Shown in pieces: positions 1-6,729 of a stretch of DNA of 11,112 nt. A program made the position numbers and the translations under genes. Each line of letters begins with the position of its first letter. Position 1 is the first letter of the stretch. The stretch lies in NCBI GenBank assembly GCA_035527995.1, contig DATKZJ010000046.1, forward strand, positions 1 through 11,112, read 5' to 3'. Source of the stretch: JAFGTF01 sp035527995 (GTDB taxonomy: Bacteria > Spirochaetota > B62-G9 > DRHN01). The notes under the pieces are model-generated. The model had not been told where the DNA came from, did no database searches, and saw only the letters and a program-made list of their open reading frames with translations.

Positions 1-878
1 TGGCATATCCCGTCTATAGTCACGCTCGTTTCTGCAATGTTCGTGGCAATTATGACCTTTCGTTTGCCCGGGAAGTCCAGAAACACCCTCTCCTGTTCCT
101 CACGGGACAGCCTCCCGTAGAGGGGAAGGACCTCGAGATGCTTCTTGTTGTCCATATGGAGAAGGTGATTCGCGCACTCCTTGATCTGTCCCTCACCCGA
201 AAGGAAGACGAGTATATCGCCGGGCTTCCCTTCTGAATCCACCCGTTTCACGATCTCGGCCACCTTCATAACGATTGATTCGAGTTTGTGAGGTTCTTCT
301 GGAGGTTCATAGTGAAGGTCTACCGGATACATCCTCGCATCGATCGAGACGACGGGGCATCTATCGTAATACTCGGAAAATACGGCCGCATTGATTGTGG
401 CTGAAGAAATGATGACCTTGAAATCCTCTCTTTTCCTGAGCGCTTCCTTCAAAAGACCGAGGATGAAATCGATGTTGAGGCTACGCTCGTGCGCCTCATC
501 CACCATTATCACCCCGTATCTCGAAAGGAGCGGGTCTGCCTTCACCTCCTGAAGCAGGATCCCATCTGTCATGATTGCGATCTTTGTTTCTTCGTTTGTC
601 TCGTCGATGAACCTCATCTTGAAACCGACGAGACCGGGGATGGTGGTTTGATACTGGCGTGCGATGTAGTTGGACACGGAGACAGCCGCGATTCTCCTCG
701 GCTGCGTCACCCCTATCATGCCGTTATCGGCAAACCCGCAGTCATTGAGAATTTTCGGGATCTGAGTTGTTTTCCCCGATCCCGTGGGGCTCTCGACCAC
801 GATCACCCTGTTCTGCTTCAGAGCGTCAACTATAACATCCCGGTGACGGTATACGGGAAGTTCTTCAGGACGTGTCAT
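1..878 (-). CDS. hrpA: DEAH-box ATP-dependent RNA helicase, HrpA-like (3' part beyond window)
   Basis: The first 292 codons of a DEAH/RHA-family RNA helicase; the frame is still open at the left edge, so the C-terminal helicase-associated regions are not seen. I translated it from an ATG at 878. Visible motifs are Walker A GSGKTTQ (residues 33-39), motif Ia TQPRR (58-62), motif II DEAH (127-130), motif III SAT (159-161) and motif V ATNIAETSVTI (278-288). The two RecA-like domains join near residue 190. The family unwinds or remodels RNA using NTP; bacterial HrpA is linked to mRNA processing and rescue of stalled ribosomes. The N-terminus is shorter than in E. coli HrpA, with only about 32 residues before Walker A. 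The start is supported by GAGGAG just upstream, which overlaps the malic enzyme stop and suggests translational coupling. HrpB is less likely, given the HrpA-like ERSLNIDF after DEAH. Confidence 0.88.
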   Translation of the reverse strand, partial: MTRPEELPVYRHRDVIVDALKQNRVIVVESPTGSGKTTQIPKILNDCGFADNGMIGVTQPRRIAAVSVSNYIARQYQTTIPGLVGFKMRFIDETNEETKIAIMTDGILLQEVKADPLLSRYGVIMVDEAHERSLNIDFILGLLKEALRKREDFKVIISSATINAAVFSEYYDRCPVVSIDARMYPVDLHYEPPEEPHKLESIVMKVAEIVKRVDSEGKPGDILVFLSGEGQIKECANHLLHMDNKKHLEVLPLYGRLSREEQERVFLDFPGKRKVIIATNIAETSVTIDGIC

Positions 879-885
879 TGCTCCT

Positions 886-2214
886 CTATTCCGGCATCCT
901 CTCCACGAGCAGCCTCGATTTCTCCCTTGCCTCCGCTATGATCTTCTCGGAGATTCTGTAGAGTTCCTCTCTCAACATGACCCTTCCGGCGATTCCCTGC
1001 TCTATTGCCTTCATTCCGACTGCCGCCGCCTCTCTCGGAAAGACCTCCCACTCATCCATGGTCGGTATGATATATTCCTCGGAGAGTCCTTTGTCTTCCG
1101 CCGTGCTTGCAAGCTCCTTCGCGGCCTCGATACACATCTCATCCGTTATCGTTTTTGCCCGTACATCGAGGGCGCCCCTGAAGATTCCGGGAAAACCGAG
1201 GGAGTTGTTTACCTGATTTGGAAAATCCCCCCGGCCCGTCGCTACCACCTTCGCCCCGGCCATCTTCGCCTCCCACGGCCAGATCTCCGGAACCGGGTTT
1301 GCGCATGCAAAGACAACGGGGTCTTTTGCCATGCCGGCTATCCACTCCGGCTTCACAGTACCGGGTCCGGGCTTTGAGAGGGCGATGAGCACGTCAGCCT
1401 CCCGTAGAGCCTGTTCTGCAGATCCGCGGATACCTTCTTTGTTTGTAGTGAGGCACACATTCCATTTTTCCTTCAACTCACCGTTGTTTCTTATATCATC
1501 ACGGTCCCTGTGGAGCGTGCCCTTACTGTCTATCATGATACAGTTCTTCGGATCCGCTCCTGCTTTGAACACGACATCGGAAATGCGTATGTTTGCAGAC
1601 CCGGCGCCGAGGAACACGATCCTTACTTCGGCCATCCTCTTTTTCACAACCTTGAGCGCGTTGATAAGCCCCGCCAGCGTCACCGCCGCGGTTCCCTGCT
1701 GGTCGTCGTGCCATACGGGTATCTTGCACTCACTGCGCAGCCTCTCGAGAATCTGAAAACACTTTGGTTGAGCGATATCTTCGAGGTTGATCCCTCCGAA
1801 CGAAGGCTGGAGGATCTTCACGGTCTCGACGAACCGCTCGGGATCCTTGGTGTCGAGACAGATAGGGAATGCATCGACACCCCCGAGGTATTTGAAGATG
1901 AGGGCCTTCCCCTCCATGACCGGCATAGCCGCCTCAGGGCCGATGTCACCCAGACCCAGGACTCTCGTCCCGTCCGATACGACGGCCACGGTGTTCCACT
2001 TACACGTATACTCGTACACGAGTTCGGGATTTTTTTCGATCTCCCTGCAGGGAGCCGCCACACCGGGCGTGTACCAGATGTTGAAATCGTCCATAGACCT
2101 TACGCTGCAGCGCGTCAGCACCTCGATCTTACCCTTGTACCTCCTGTGAAGAGCGGACGCTTCCTGTGCCGGCTGGCTCGCCTTCTTCAAAAGCTCGTCT
2201 ACGTCGTATTCCAT
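886..2214 (-). CDS. maeB: Malic enzyme (malate dehydrogenase, oxaloacetate-decarboxylating)
   Basis: A 442-residue short-form bacterial malic enzyme, converting malate to pyruvate and CO2 with reduction of NAD or NADP in the cytoplasm. The N-terminal catalytic domain shows IWYTPGVAAP (Y48 is the probable catalytic Tyr), EGKALIFKYLGGVDAFPI (K103 is the probable catalytic Lys), a LEDI acidic pair (145-146) and HDDQQGTA (169-176) for the metal. The Rossmann domain starts at GAGSAN (203-208), followed by CANPVPE (304-310) and FPNQVNNSLGFP (331-342). There is no C-terminal phosphotransacetylase-like domain, unlike the long E. coli MaeB, so the symbol marks the family only. The dinucleotide loop ends in Asn where Gly or Ala is usual, and cofactor choice cannot be read from sequence. 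The start has AAGGAG 6 bases before the ATG. It lies 356 bases after pnp and 7 bases before the helicase gene, so it probably heads a separate unit. Confidence 0.95.
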   Translation of the reverse strand: MEYDVDELLKKASQPAQEASALHRRYKGKIEVLTRCSVRSMDDFNIWYTPGVAAPCREIEKNPELVYEYTCKWNTVAVVSDGTRVLGLGDIGPEAAMPVMEGKALIFKYLGGVDAFPICLDTKDPERFVETVKILQPSFGGINLEDIAQPKCFQILERLRSECKIPVWHDDQQGTAAVTLAGLINALKVVKKRMAEVRIVFLGAGSANIRISDVVFKAGADPKNCIMIDSKGTLHRDRDDIRNNGELKEKWNVCLTTNKEGIRGSAEQALREADVLIALSKPGPGTVKPEWIAGMAKDPVVFACANPVPEIWPWEAKMAGAKVVATGRGDFPNQVNNSLGFPGIFRGALDVRAKTITDEMCIEAAKELASTAEDKGLSEEYIIPTMDEWEVFPREAAAVGMKAIEQGIAGRVMLREELYRISEKIIAEAREKSRLLVERMPE

Positions 2215-2230
2215 TTTCAGCTCCTTACCG

Positions 2231-2370
2231 GCTTAATCCCCGTTTCTCATGACCAACAACAAACTGTAAGTAACGGGGCTTTTGGCGCTTTATTCACCGT
2301 AAACTTTATTTTTTACAGCTGACAAGTCATCATTCAAATCCCTTGCTATGCAATCTATGAGAAAACCGCA
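2231..2370 (+). repeat. Dispersed hairpin repeat, copy B
   Basis: About 140 bases between pnp and the malic enzyme gene. Read on the plus strand, it opens with arms CCCCGTT (2238-2244) and AACGGGG (2272-2278) around a 27-base loop, then CTTTT, then a roughly 90-base tail through GCGCTTT, TTCACCGTAAAC, a T-run, ACAGCTG and GAGAAAACCGCA. The tail matches copy A (10546-10675) at roughly four bases in five by eye, with a one-base indel in the T-run. The stem sequence differs from copy A but both arms changed together. The loop is longer than in copies A and C. It sits just upstream of the malic enzyme ribosome-binding site and reads opposite to the genes. A REP- or MITE-like element or a structured RNA are the main options. 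Confidence 0.75.
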
Positions 2371-2460
2371 TTAACCCCTGTTTCTTACATAGAAATGGGC
2401 CTTATAAAGCGTCGTTTTCACCGTATACCAGGCCCCTGCTGTCATGCGATTTGTAAAGTC
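2371..2460 (+). repeat. Dispersed hairpin repeat, diverged copy C, in tandem with copy B
   Basis: This begins where copy B ends, about 137 bases after the start of copy B's stem. Arms 2377-2384 and 2392-2399 can form 8 base pairs, including two G-U pairs on the plus strand, around the loop TTACATA; copy A has TCACATA. It continues through AAGCGTCGTTTTCACCGTATAC, which parallels the tail of copies A and B, and then decays. An extra inverted pair, GGGCCT (2397-2402) and AGGCCC (2430-2435), offers an alternative fold. The hairpin and first tail block are clear; the 3' limit is a guess. Confidence 0.55.
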
Positions 2461-2480
2461 ATCGAAAAGAAGGGTACCAC

Positions 2481-2507
2481 GAAAGAGGTGATAATGCAAC
2501 CCTCTTC
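2481..2507 (-). terminator. Weak hairpin downstream of pnp, possible 3' end
   Basis: On the minus strand GAAGAGG (2507-2501) can pair with CCTCTTTC (2488-2481) with one bulge around a 12-base loop, about 64 bases after the pnp stop. A pyrimidine-rich run ending CTTCTTTT follows about 10 bases later instead of directly after the stem. This is a poor match to an intrinsic terminator. It could be an RNA-processing or stabilising hairpin, or chance. Confidence 0.25.
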
Positions 2508-2510
2508 CAT

Positions 2511-2546
2511 GGTAGGACCGTCGGTAGGACCGTCGGTAGGACCGCC
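2511..2546. repeat. Three 12-bp direct repeats (GGTAGGACCGTC)
   Basis: Three adjacent copies of GGTAGGACCGTC; the first two are identical and the third has T to C at position 11. Each junction also contains the small palindrome ACCG-T-CGGT. The array begins about 25 bases after the pnp stop and lies outside any gene I recognise. It could be a slippage product or a set of protein-binding sites. Confidence 0.85.
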
Positions 2547-2570
2547 GAACTGCGCAAAAGGGTGGGCAAG

Positions 2571-4703
2571 TCAGCGATTATCTATTTGTTGCTTCGGCTC
2601 GTGGTCTTTGTTGTGGAAGGAATCCTGCTTTGGGAGAGCTTCCTTTCTTGAGAGGTTGATCCTGCCCATGGAATCGATCTCAGTAACCTTCACCTTCACC
2701 GTATCACCGACATTGAGTATATCGGTGACCTTGTTCACACGTTTGAAGTCGAGCTTAGATATGTGGCAGAGACCTTCCTTGCCCGGGAGGACCTCGATGA
2801 AAGCACCGAAATCCATGATCCGCTTTACCTTGCCCTCGTATATCTTGCCGACCTCGACCTCTTCCGTCAGCTTTGTTATAATATCGACTGCCTTCTTGGC
2901 ATCCTCTGTGTCCCTACTCGAGATGGTAACGGTTCCGTCGTCCACGACCCATATCTCCGCCCCGGTCTTCTCCATGATCGAGCGGATCGTCTTCCCGCCG
3001 GACCCGATAATGCTACCTATCTTATCGGTCGGGACCTTCATCGTAAGGATCTTCGGCGCATAGGTCGATACATCGTCGACCGGCCTGCTGATTAACTTTG
3101 CCATCCGGTCTAGAATGAAGAGCCTTCCCTCTCTCGCCTGATCCAAAGCTTCTTTCATGATCTGCTTTGAAATACCGCCTATCTTGATATCCATCTGGAG
3201 GGCGGTAATTCCGCTCTTCGTCCCGGCGACCTTGAAATCCATGTCACCGAGGTGGTCCTCCGAGCCGAGTATGTCCGTCAGCACCGCATACTTCCCGTCC
3301 TCGTACACGAGGCCCATTGCAACACCTGCGACTGAGTCCTTGAGGGGAACCCCTGCGCTGAGGAGAGAGAGTGTTCCGGAGCACACCGAAGCCATCGACG
3401 ATGAACCGTTCGACTCCGTGATCTCGGAAACGAGCCGCACTGTATAGGGAAATTCTTCTTTCGAGGGCATGACCGCTCCGATCGCCCTCTCCGCGAGGTG
3501 TCCGTGCCCGATTTCCCTCCTCGACGGGGAGCCTGAAAACTTGACCTCTCCGACCGCGAATGGAGGAAAGTTGTAGTGGAGCATGAAGCTCTTGGAACCC
3601 TCCCCCTCAATATTGTCGAGCCTCTGCTCGTCGTTCACGGAACCAAGACTCGTAATGGCAAAGCTCTGGGTCTCTCCTCTCGTAAACAGAGCTGAGCCGT
3701 GAGTCCTGGGCAGGATATCTATCTCGACGCTGATGGGCCTGATATCTTTGAGCCCCCTCCCGTCGGAGCGTTTGCCCTCATCGAGTATCGACTTTCTGAC
3801 GATCTCCCTTTCAAGCCCTTCGAGTATCTCGCGTACCTGGGGAAGCACATCATCCCCGAAGCTTTCCGTTATCTCCGAAACGACCTTGTCACCGGCAGAT
3901 TCGAGCGCCTGCTGTCTGTCCATCTTCGTCTGTACGAAACAGGCCTCCTTGTACAGCGGGAGAGCGATCTCCTTCACTTTCTCAGCCAGGTTTTCATCGG
4001 TACGTTCTTCCGGAAACTCGATCTTCTGTTTCCCTACCCTGGCTATCAGCTCTTCCTGAACCTTGACGATCTGCTTTATATGACCCTCTGCGAATGCAAT
4101 TGCTTCGAGCAGCTCGTCCTCAGACACCTCGTTCGCTCCCCCCTCCACCATAACGATCGCTTCATCTGTTCCCGCGACCACAAGGTCGAGTCTCGATTGT
4201 TCGATCTGCTCGAACGAGGGGTTGACTATGTAGGTGCCATTCACAAGACCGACCCGCACAGCACCTATGAGCTTCTTAAACGGGATGTCCGAAATACCAA
4301 GCGCCATCGATGCCCCGTTCATCGCGAGTATGTCGGGCGGATTGATCTGATCTGCAGATATCGTCGTAACTATTACCTGGATCTCATTTCTGTAATGTTT
4401 CGGAAAGAGCGGCCGTATGGGACGGTCGATGAGTCTCGATACGAGGACCTCCTTGTCCTTCGGCCTCCCCTCTCTCTTGATGAATCCCCCGGGGATCTTA
4501 CCTGCTGCATAGTACTTTTCCGAATAGTTTACGGTGAGAGGCAGATAATCAAGCGCCTTCTCAGACCGTGCGCTGCAGGCGGTCGCGAGGACAACCGAGC
4601 CCTCGTACTTCACCATGACACTACCGTTTGCCTGTCGCGCTATCTTTCCGGTCTCAAAGACCAGTGATCCGTTACCTATTTCAATACTTTCTTTGTCTTC
4701 CAT
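2571..4703 (-). CDS. pnp: Polyribonucleotide nucleotidyltransferase (PNPase)
   Basis: A full-length 710-residue PNPase, the trimeric 3'-to-5' phosphorolytic exoribonuclease of mRNA decay. Domains in order are a first RNase PH core (about 10-140, with the RNA-contact loop GGFIKREGRP at 72-81), a helical linker (about 240-310), a second RNase PH core (about 315-540), a KH domain with GSGG (567-570) and an S1 domain (about 617-686). The catalytic half keeps GSPSRREIGHG (391-401), SNGSSSMASVC (431-441) and GDMDF (486-490) with the metal-binding acidic residues, so activity is expected. The ATG is 13 bases after the rpsO stop and lacks a strong ribosome-binding site at normal spacing; AAGGAAG lies inside the last rpsO codons, so reinitiation after rpsO is likely. 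The C-terminal 20 residues are hydrophilic and unconserved. Confidence 0.98.
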   Translation of the reverse strand: MEDKESIEIGNGSLVFETGKIARQANGSVMVKYEGSVVLATACSARSEKALDYLPLTVNYSEKYYAAGKIPGGFIKREGRPKDKEVLVSRLIDRPIRPLFPKHYRNEIQVIVTTISADQINPPDILAMNGASMALGISDIPFKKLIGAVRVGLVNGTYIVNPSFEQIEQSRLDLVVAGTDEAIVMVEGGANEVSEDELLEAIAFAEGHIKQIVKVQEELIARVGKQKIEFPEERTDENLAEKVKEIALPLYKEACFVQTKMDRQQALESAGDKVVSEITESFGDDVLPQVREILEGLEREIVRKSILDEGKRSDGRGLKDIRPISVEIDILPRTHGSALFTRGETQSFAITSLGSVNDEQRLDNIEGEGSKSFMLHYNFPPFAVGEVKFSGSPSRREIGHGHLAERAIGAVMPSKEEFPYTVRLVSEITESNGSSSMASVCSGTLSLLSAGVPLKDSVAGVAMGLVYEDGKYAVLTDILGSEDHLGDMDFKVAGTKSGITALQMDIKIGGISKQIMKEALDQAREGRLFILDRMAKLISRPVDDVSTYAPKILTMKVPTDKIGSIIGSGGKTIRSIMEKTGAEIWVVDDGTVTISSRDTEDAKKAVDIITKLTEEVEVGKIYEGKVKRIMDFGAFIEVLPGKEGLCHISKLDFKRVNKVTDILNVGDTVKVKVTEIDSMGRINLSRKEALPKQDSFHNKDHEPKQQIDNR

Positions 4704-4716
4704 AACTGTTTTTTAC

Positions 4717-4986
4717 CTACTTCCTTATACCTAGTTTCTCGATGATCACTCTGTATCGCTGAATATCCTTCTTTTTCAGATAATCCAGGAGCCTTCTCCG
4801 CTGGCCGACGAGCTTGAGGAGCCCCCTCCTCGAATGATGGTCCTTCTTATGAATCTTGAAATGTTCCGTAAGCTGGTTTATACGCTCAGTAAAAAGGGCA
4901 ATCTGCACTTCCGGGGATCCTGTATCGGCGTCGTGAGTCCGGTAATTTGAGATTACCCCCTCCTTCTCTTCCTTCGTCAAGGTCAT
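4717..4986 (-). CDS. rpsO: 30S ribosomal protein S15
   Basis: An 89-residue S15, the primary 16S rRNA-binding protein that organises the central domain (platform) of the 30S subunit. The four-helix protein is complete. Typical features include DTGSPEVQIALFTERIN (21-37), H42, D49 and S52 (the usual rRNA-contacting residues) and the basic SRRGLLKLVGQRRRLLDYL block (52-70). AGGAG sits 6 bases before the ATG. It has its own promoter in the gap after ribF and is probably cotranscribed with pnp, 13 bases downstream. In E. coli S15 represses its own translation through a leader pseudoknot. The leader here would be only about 35 bases and A+U-rich, and I see no clear pseudoknot in it. Confidence 0.99.
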   Translation of the reverse strand: MTLTKEEKEGVISNYRTHDADTGSPEVQIALFTERINQLTEHFKIHKKDHHSRRGLLKLVGQRRRLLDYLKKKDIQRYRVIIEKLGIRK

Positions 4987-5027
4987 CTATTACTCCTAAA
5001 ATAATTCAAAAATATAACAACAAGCTT

Positions 5028-5055
5028 AATATACTATTTTTATATGAAATATCAA
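5028..5055 (-). promoter_or_regulatory. Sigma70-type promoter for rpsO-pnp
   Basis: On the minus strand TTGATA (5055-5050, five of six matches to the -35 consensus), a 16-base spacer and TATATT (5033-5028, five of six to the -10 consensus) lie in a 71-base A+T-rich gap starting 3 bases after the ribF stop. Transcription would begin near 5021, leaving a leader of about 35 bases that contains the AGGAG of rpsO. A separate promoter for rpsO inside this cluster is also known in E. coli. This is the best promoter match I saw in the window. Confidence 0.65.
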
Positions 5056-5057
5056 AA

Positions 5058-5852
5058 TCATTTTTCCGTATCCATCCTATACTCGAAGAAGAAGCGGTAG
5101 AGAGTGTCGGAGTTCATGCTGATACTGTTAGTCAAGAAGCCCTTTGTTGAAACGGCTAAAGTCGTCTTGACCCTCTCTCGGGTCTTCATATCGAGCATCG
5201 CTCCTCGGTATCTGCCTTCTCTCGGGAGTACCGCTTCGGGCAGAAACGTCCGAAGGCGTCCGCCGTCGGAATCATCCTTGAAAAACCATGCAGAATAGTT
5301 CCGTCCAAGGAGCCTGTTCACTAATGTGAAGTCCCCCTCATCCACGGCATTTCTAATTCTGGTGCTCGAGACCGCATCGCCGTCGACCCTTACGTCATCA
5401 ACACAAACAAAATCATATCTGAGCACCGACCCGTTTCTTTTGATCAGCCCGACGTCTCCTATGTTGTCCTTTCCGAACCTGAAGCTTTTGCCGAGGCAGA
5501 ACAGCCTCGGATCGAGCTCCTTGTTGAGAAGCCCTAAAAAATCCAGGGGCCTCATGCTGGACAGCGCCGTGTCAAAATCGATGTATAGCAGGATGTCGAC
5601 ACCGAGTTTTTGAAACCACCGTATCTTTTCCGTGCGGGGCCCGAGATGCCGCGGAGCTTCTCCTCGTACCAGCTTCAGGGGATGCTCTTTGAAGGTGATG
5701 ACTGCGGAATAAAGCTCTCTTTTTCGACATTCATCTGAGAGCGTCCGCAGTATCATCTGATGCCCAAGGTGAAAACCGTCGAAATTCCCGATCGTGAGAC
5801 CGAGAGATCCGAAAAACGGGTCAACCCTCTTAATGCGCTCAACGATATTCAA
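5058..5852 (-). CDS. ribF: RibF-type FMN adenylyltransferase (FAD synthetase) with degenerate riboflavin kinase domain
   Basis: RibF normally makes FMN with its C-terminal kinase domain and FAD with its N-terminal adenylyltransferase domain. Here the N-terminal half is complete: TIGNFDG (20-26), the HLGH nucleotide-binding motif (28-31), FRFGKDNIGD (124-133) and VSSTRIR (161-167), then the linker LLGRNY. The remaining 78 residues (about 187-264) are short and degenerate: no GFPTAN motif and no recognisable catalytic Glu segment, although LPREGRYRG resembles the family's LP-DGVY strand. It is about 40 residues shorter than typical RibF, and no other frame restores the missing motif. I chose the TTG at 5852 because AAGGA precedes it by 8 bases and it gives the usual N-terminal length; a GTG at 5894 would add 14 residues. 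The TTG overlaps the truB end by 14 bases. Confidence 0.9.
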   Translation of the reverse strand: MNIVERIKRVDPFFGSLGLTIGNFDGFHLGHQMILRTLSDECRKRELYSAVITFKEHPLKLVRGEAPRHLGPRTEKIRWFQKLGVDILLYIDFDTALSSMRPLDFLGLLNKELDPRLFCLGKSFRFGKDNIGDVGLIKRNGSVLRYDFVCVDDVRVDGDAVSSTRIRNAVDEGDFTLVNRLLGRNYSAWFFKDDSDGGRLRTFLPEAVLPREGRYRGAMLDMKTRERVKTTLAVSTKGFLTNSISMNSDTLYRFFFEYRMDTEK

Positions 5853-6729
5853 CTTCCAAATCCTTAAAAACCTTAAAGTACCGGAGGGAATCACCTTTTT
5901 CGATAATTGCTATAAGACGATTCTGAGAGAGTACACGAATGAACCTTGCGGAGCCTGTATCCTCCTCCCATGATGAAAATACTCTCACCGGCGGAACCCC
6001 GTTGAGTATCATCGAAGCCTCCCGGTCACCTACTTCCATCCCCGGCAGATACCCGAACGCTTCACCGAGGGGCGTGACCGTAATATCCCCCGCTGTCTCA
6101 TCCAGCTTCACCGCATCTTCCACGGAGAACGGCCCTATCTCGAGCCGGCGCAGGCTCGAGAGATACCCGCAGGTCCCCAGCGATTCGGCAATATCCTTTC
6201 CCAGAGATCTCACGTAGGTCCCCTTTGACGCAAGGACCTCTATCGTAAGCTGGGTCTCCCCGTGCTCGACGAGACCCAGCTCCTCAATCACCACCCTACG
6301 AGGCTTCACATCCGGCCTCTCTCCCTTTAACGCCTTTTTGTAGAGCCGCTCCCCGTTATGATGTATTGCGGAAAAGAGCGGCGGTATCTGGAGTATCTCG
6401 CCTTTAAAACCTTCAAGGGCCCTCTCTATCCCCGAAGCTGAGAGGGTTCCCACCTCTTTTTTTTTCGTGACCCTCCCGTATCTATCGAGGGTGTCGGTCT
6501 CGGTACCGAGCTGAATGGTGGCTCTGTACCTCTTCGAATTGCTCATGAGGATGTTCTGTAGCGCGGTTGCACGGTTGATAAGGACGATAAGCAAGCCGCT
6601 TGCCGCCTTGTCGAGGGTCCCCGCATGCCCGGCCTTTTTCGCCTGAAGCCTGCTTTTTGTCTTGCGAACCGTCTCAAAAGAGGTCATGCCCTCATCCTTG
6701 TCAATGAGGACGATACCGTCTAAACCCAC
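5839..6729 (-). CDS. truB: tRNA pseudouridine(55) synthase TruB
   Basis: A 296-residue TruB, which converts U55 in the T-loop of nearly all tRNAs to pseudouridine and also acts as a tRNA folding chaperone. Motifs are GIVLIDKDEGMTSFE (5-19), GHAGTLDKAASG (34-45) with catalytic Asp D40, KRYRATIQLG (66-75), PPLFSAIHHNGERLYKKA (116-133) and ASKGTYVRSLGKDI (167-180). The tail after about residue 215 is the C-terminal PUA-like extension. The start is a GTG at 6729 with AAGGAG 5 bases upstream, overlapping the end of nrnA by 10 bases, so the two are translationally coupled. D40 is followed by Lys where Pro is common in the family, a tolerated-looking change. Confidence 0.97.
   Translation of the reverse strand: MGLDGIVLIDKDEGMTSFETVRKTKSRLQAKKAGHAGTLDKAASGLLIVLINRATALQNILMSNSKRYRATIQLGTETDTLDRYGRVTKKKEVGTLSASGIERALEGFKGEILQIPPLFSAIHHNGERLYKKALKGERPDVKPRRVVIEELGLVEHGETQLTIEVLASKGTYVRSLGKDIAESLGTCGYLSSLRRLEIGPFSVEDAVKLDETAGDITVTPLGEAFGYLPGMEVGDREASMILNGVPPVRVFSSWEEDTGSARFIRVLSQNRLIAIIEKGDSLRYFKVFKDLEVEYR

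Noticed and set aside
1510..2322. 270-codon plus-strand open frame opposite the malic enzyme gene
   Set aside because: It is antisense to a conserved enzyme with all motifs present. Its last part runs into repeat copy B, and I see no ribosome-binding site or recognisable domain.
2290..2340. Promoter for the malic enzyme gene inside copy B (TTGAAT or TTGTCA with a downstream A+T run)
   Set aside because: Both boxes match the consensus at only about four of six positions, and the A+T run is part of the repeat tail. Not strong enough to report as a feature.
2231..2460. CRISPR-like or tRNA-like array
   Set aside because: There are only two adjacent units of about 137 bases with no short identical repeats and unique spacers. 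No tRNA cloverleaf or T-loop motif is visible.
3699..4667. 322-codon plus-strand open frame opposite pnp
   Set aside because: It lies entirely within the well-conserved pnp reading frame. The translation is rich in Leu, Arg and His and resembles no family; it is a shadow of the codon use of the true gene.
4987..5021. S15 autoregulatory pseudoknot in the rpsO leader
   Set aside because: The leader is about 35 bases, almost all A and U, with no complementary G+C segments that would form the known S15-binding structures.
5058..5330. Frameshift as the cause of the short RibF C-terminus
   Set aside because: The other two minus-strand frames over this stretch show no GFPTAN or other kinase motif, so the domain looks reduced and not hidden by a shift.
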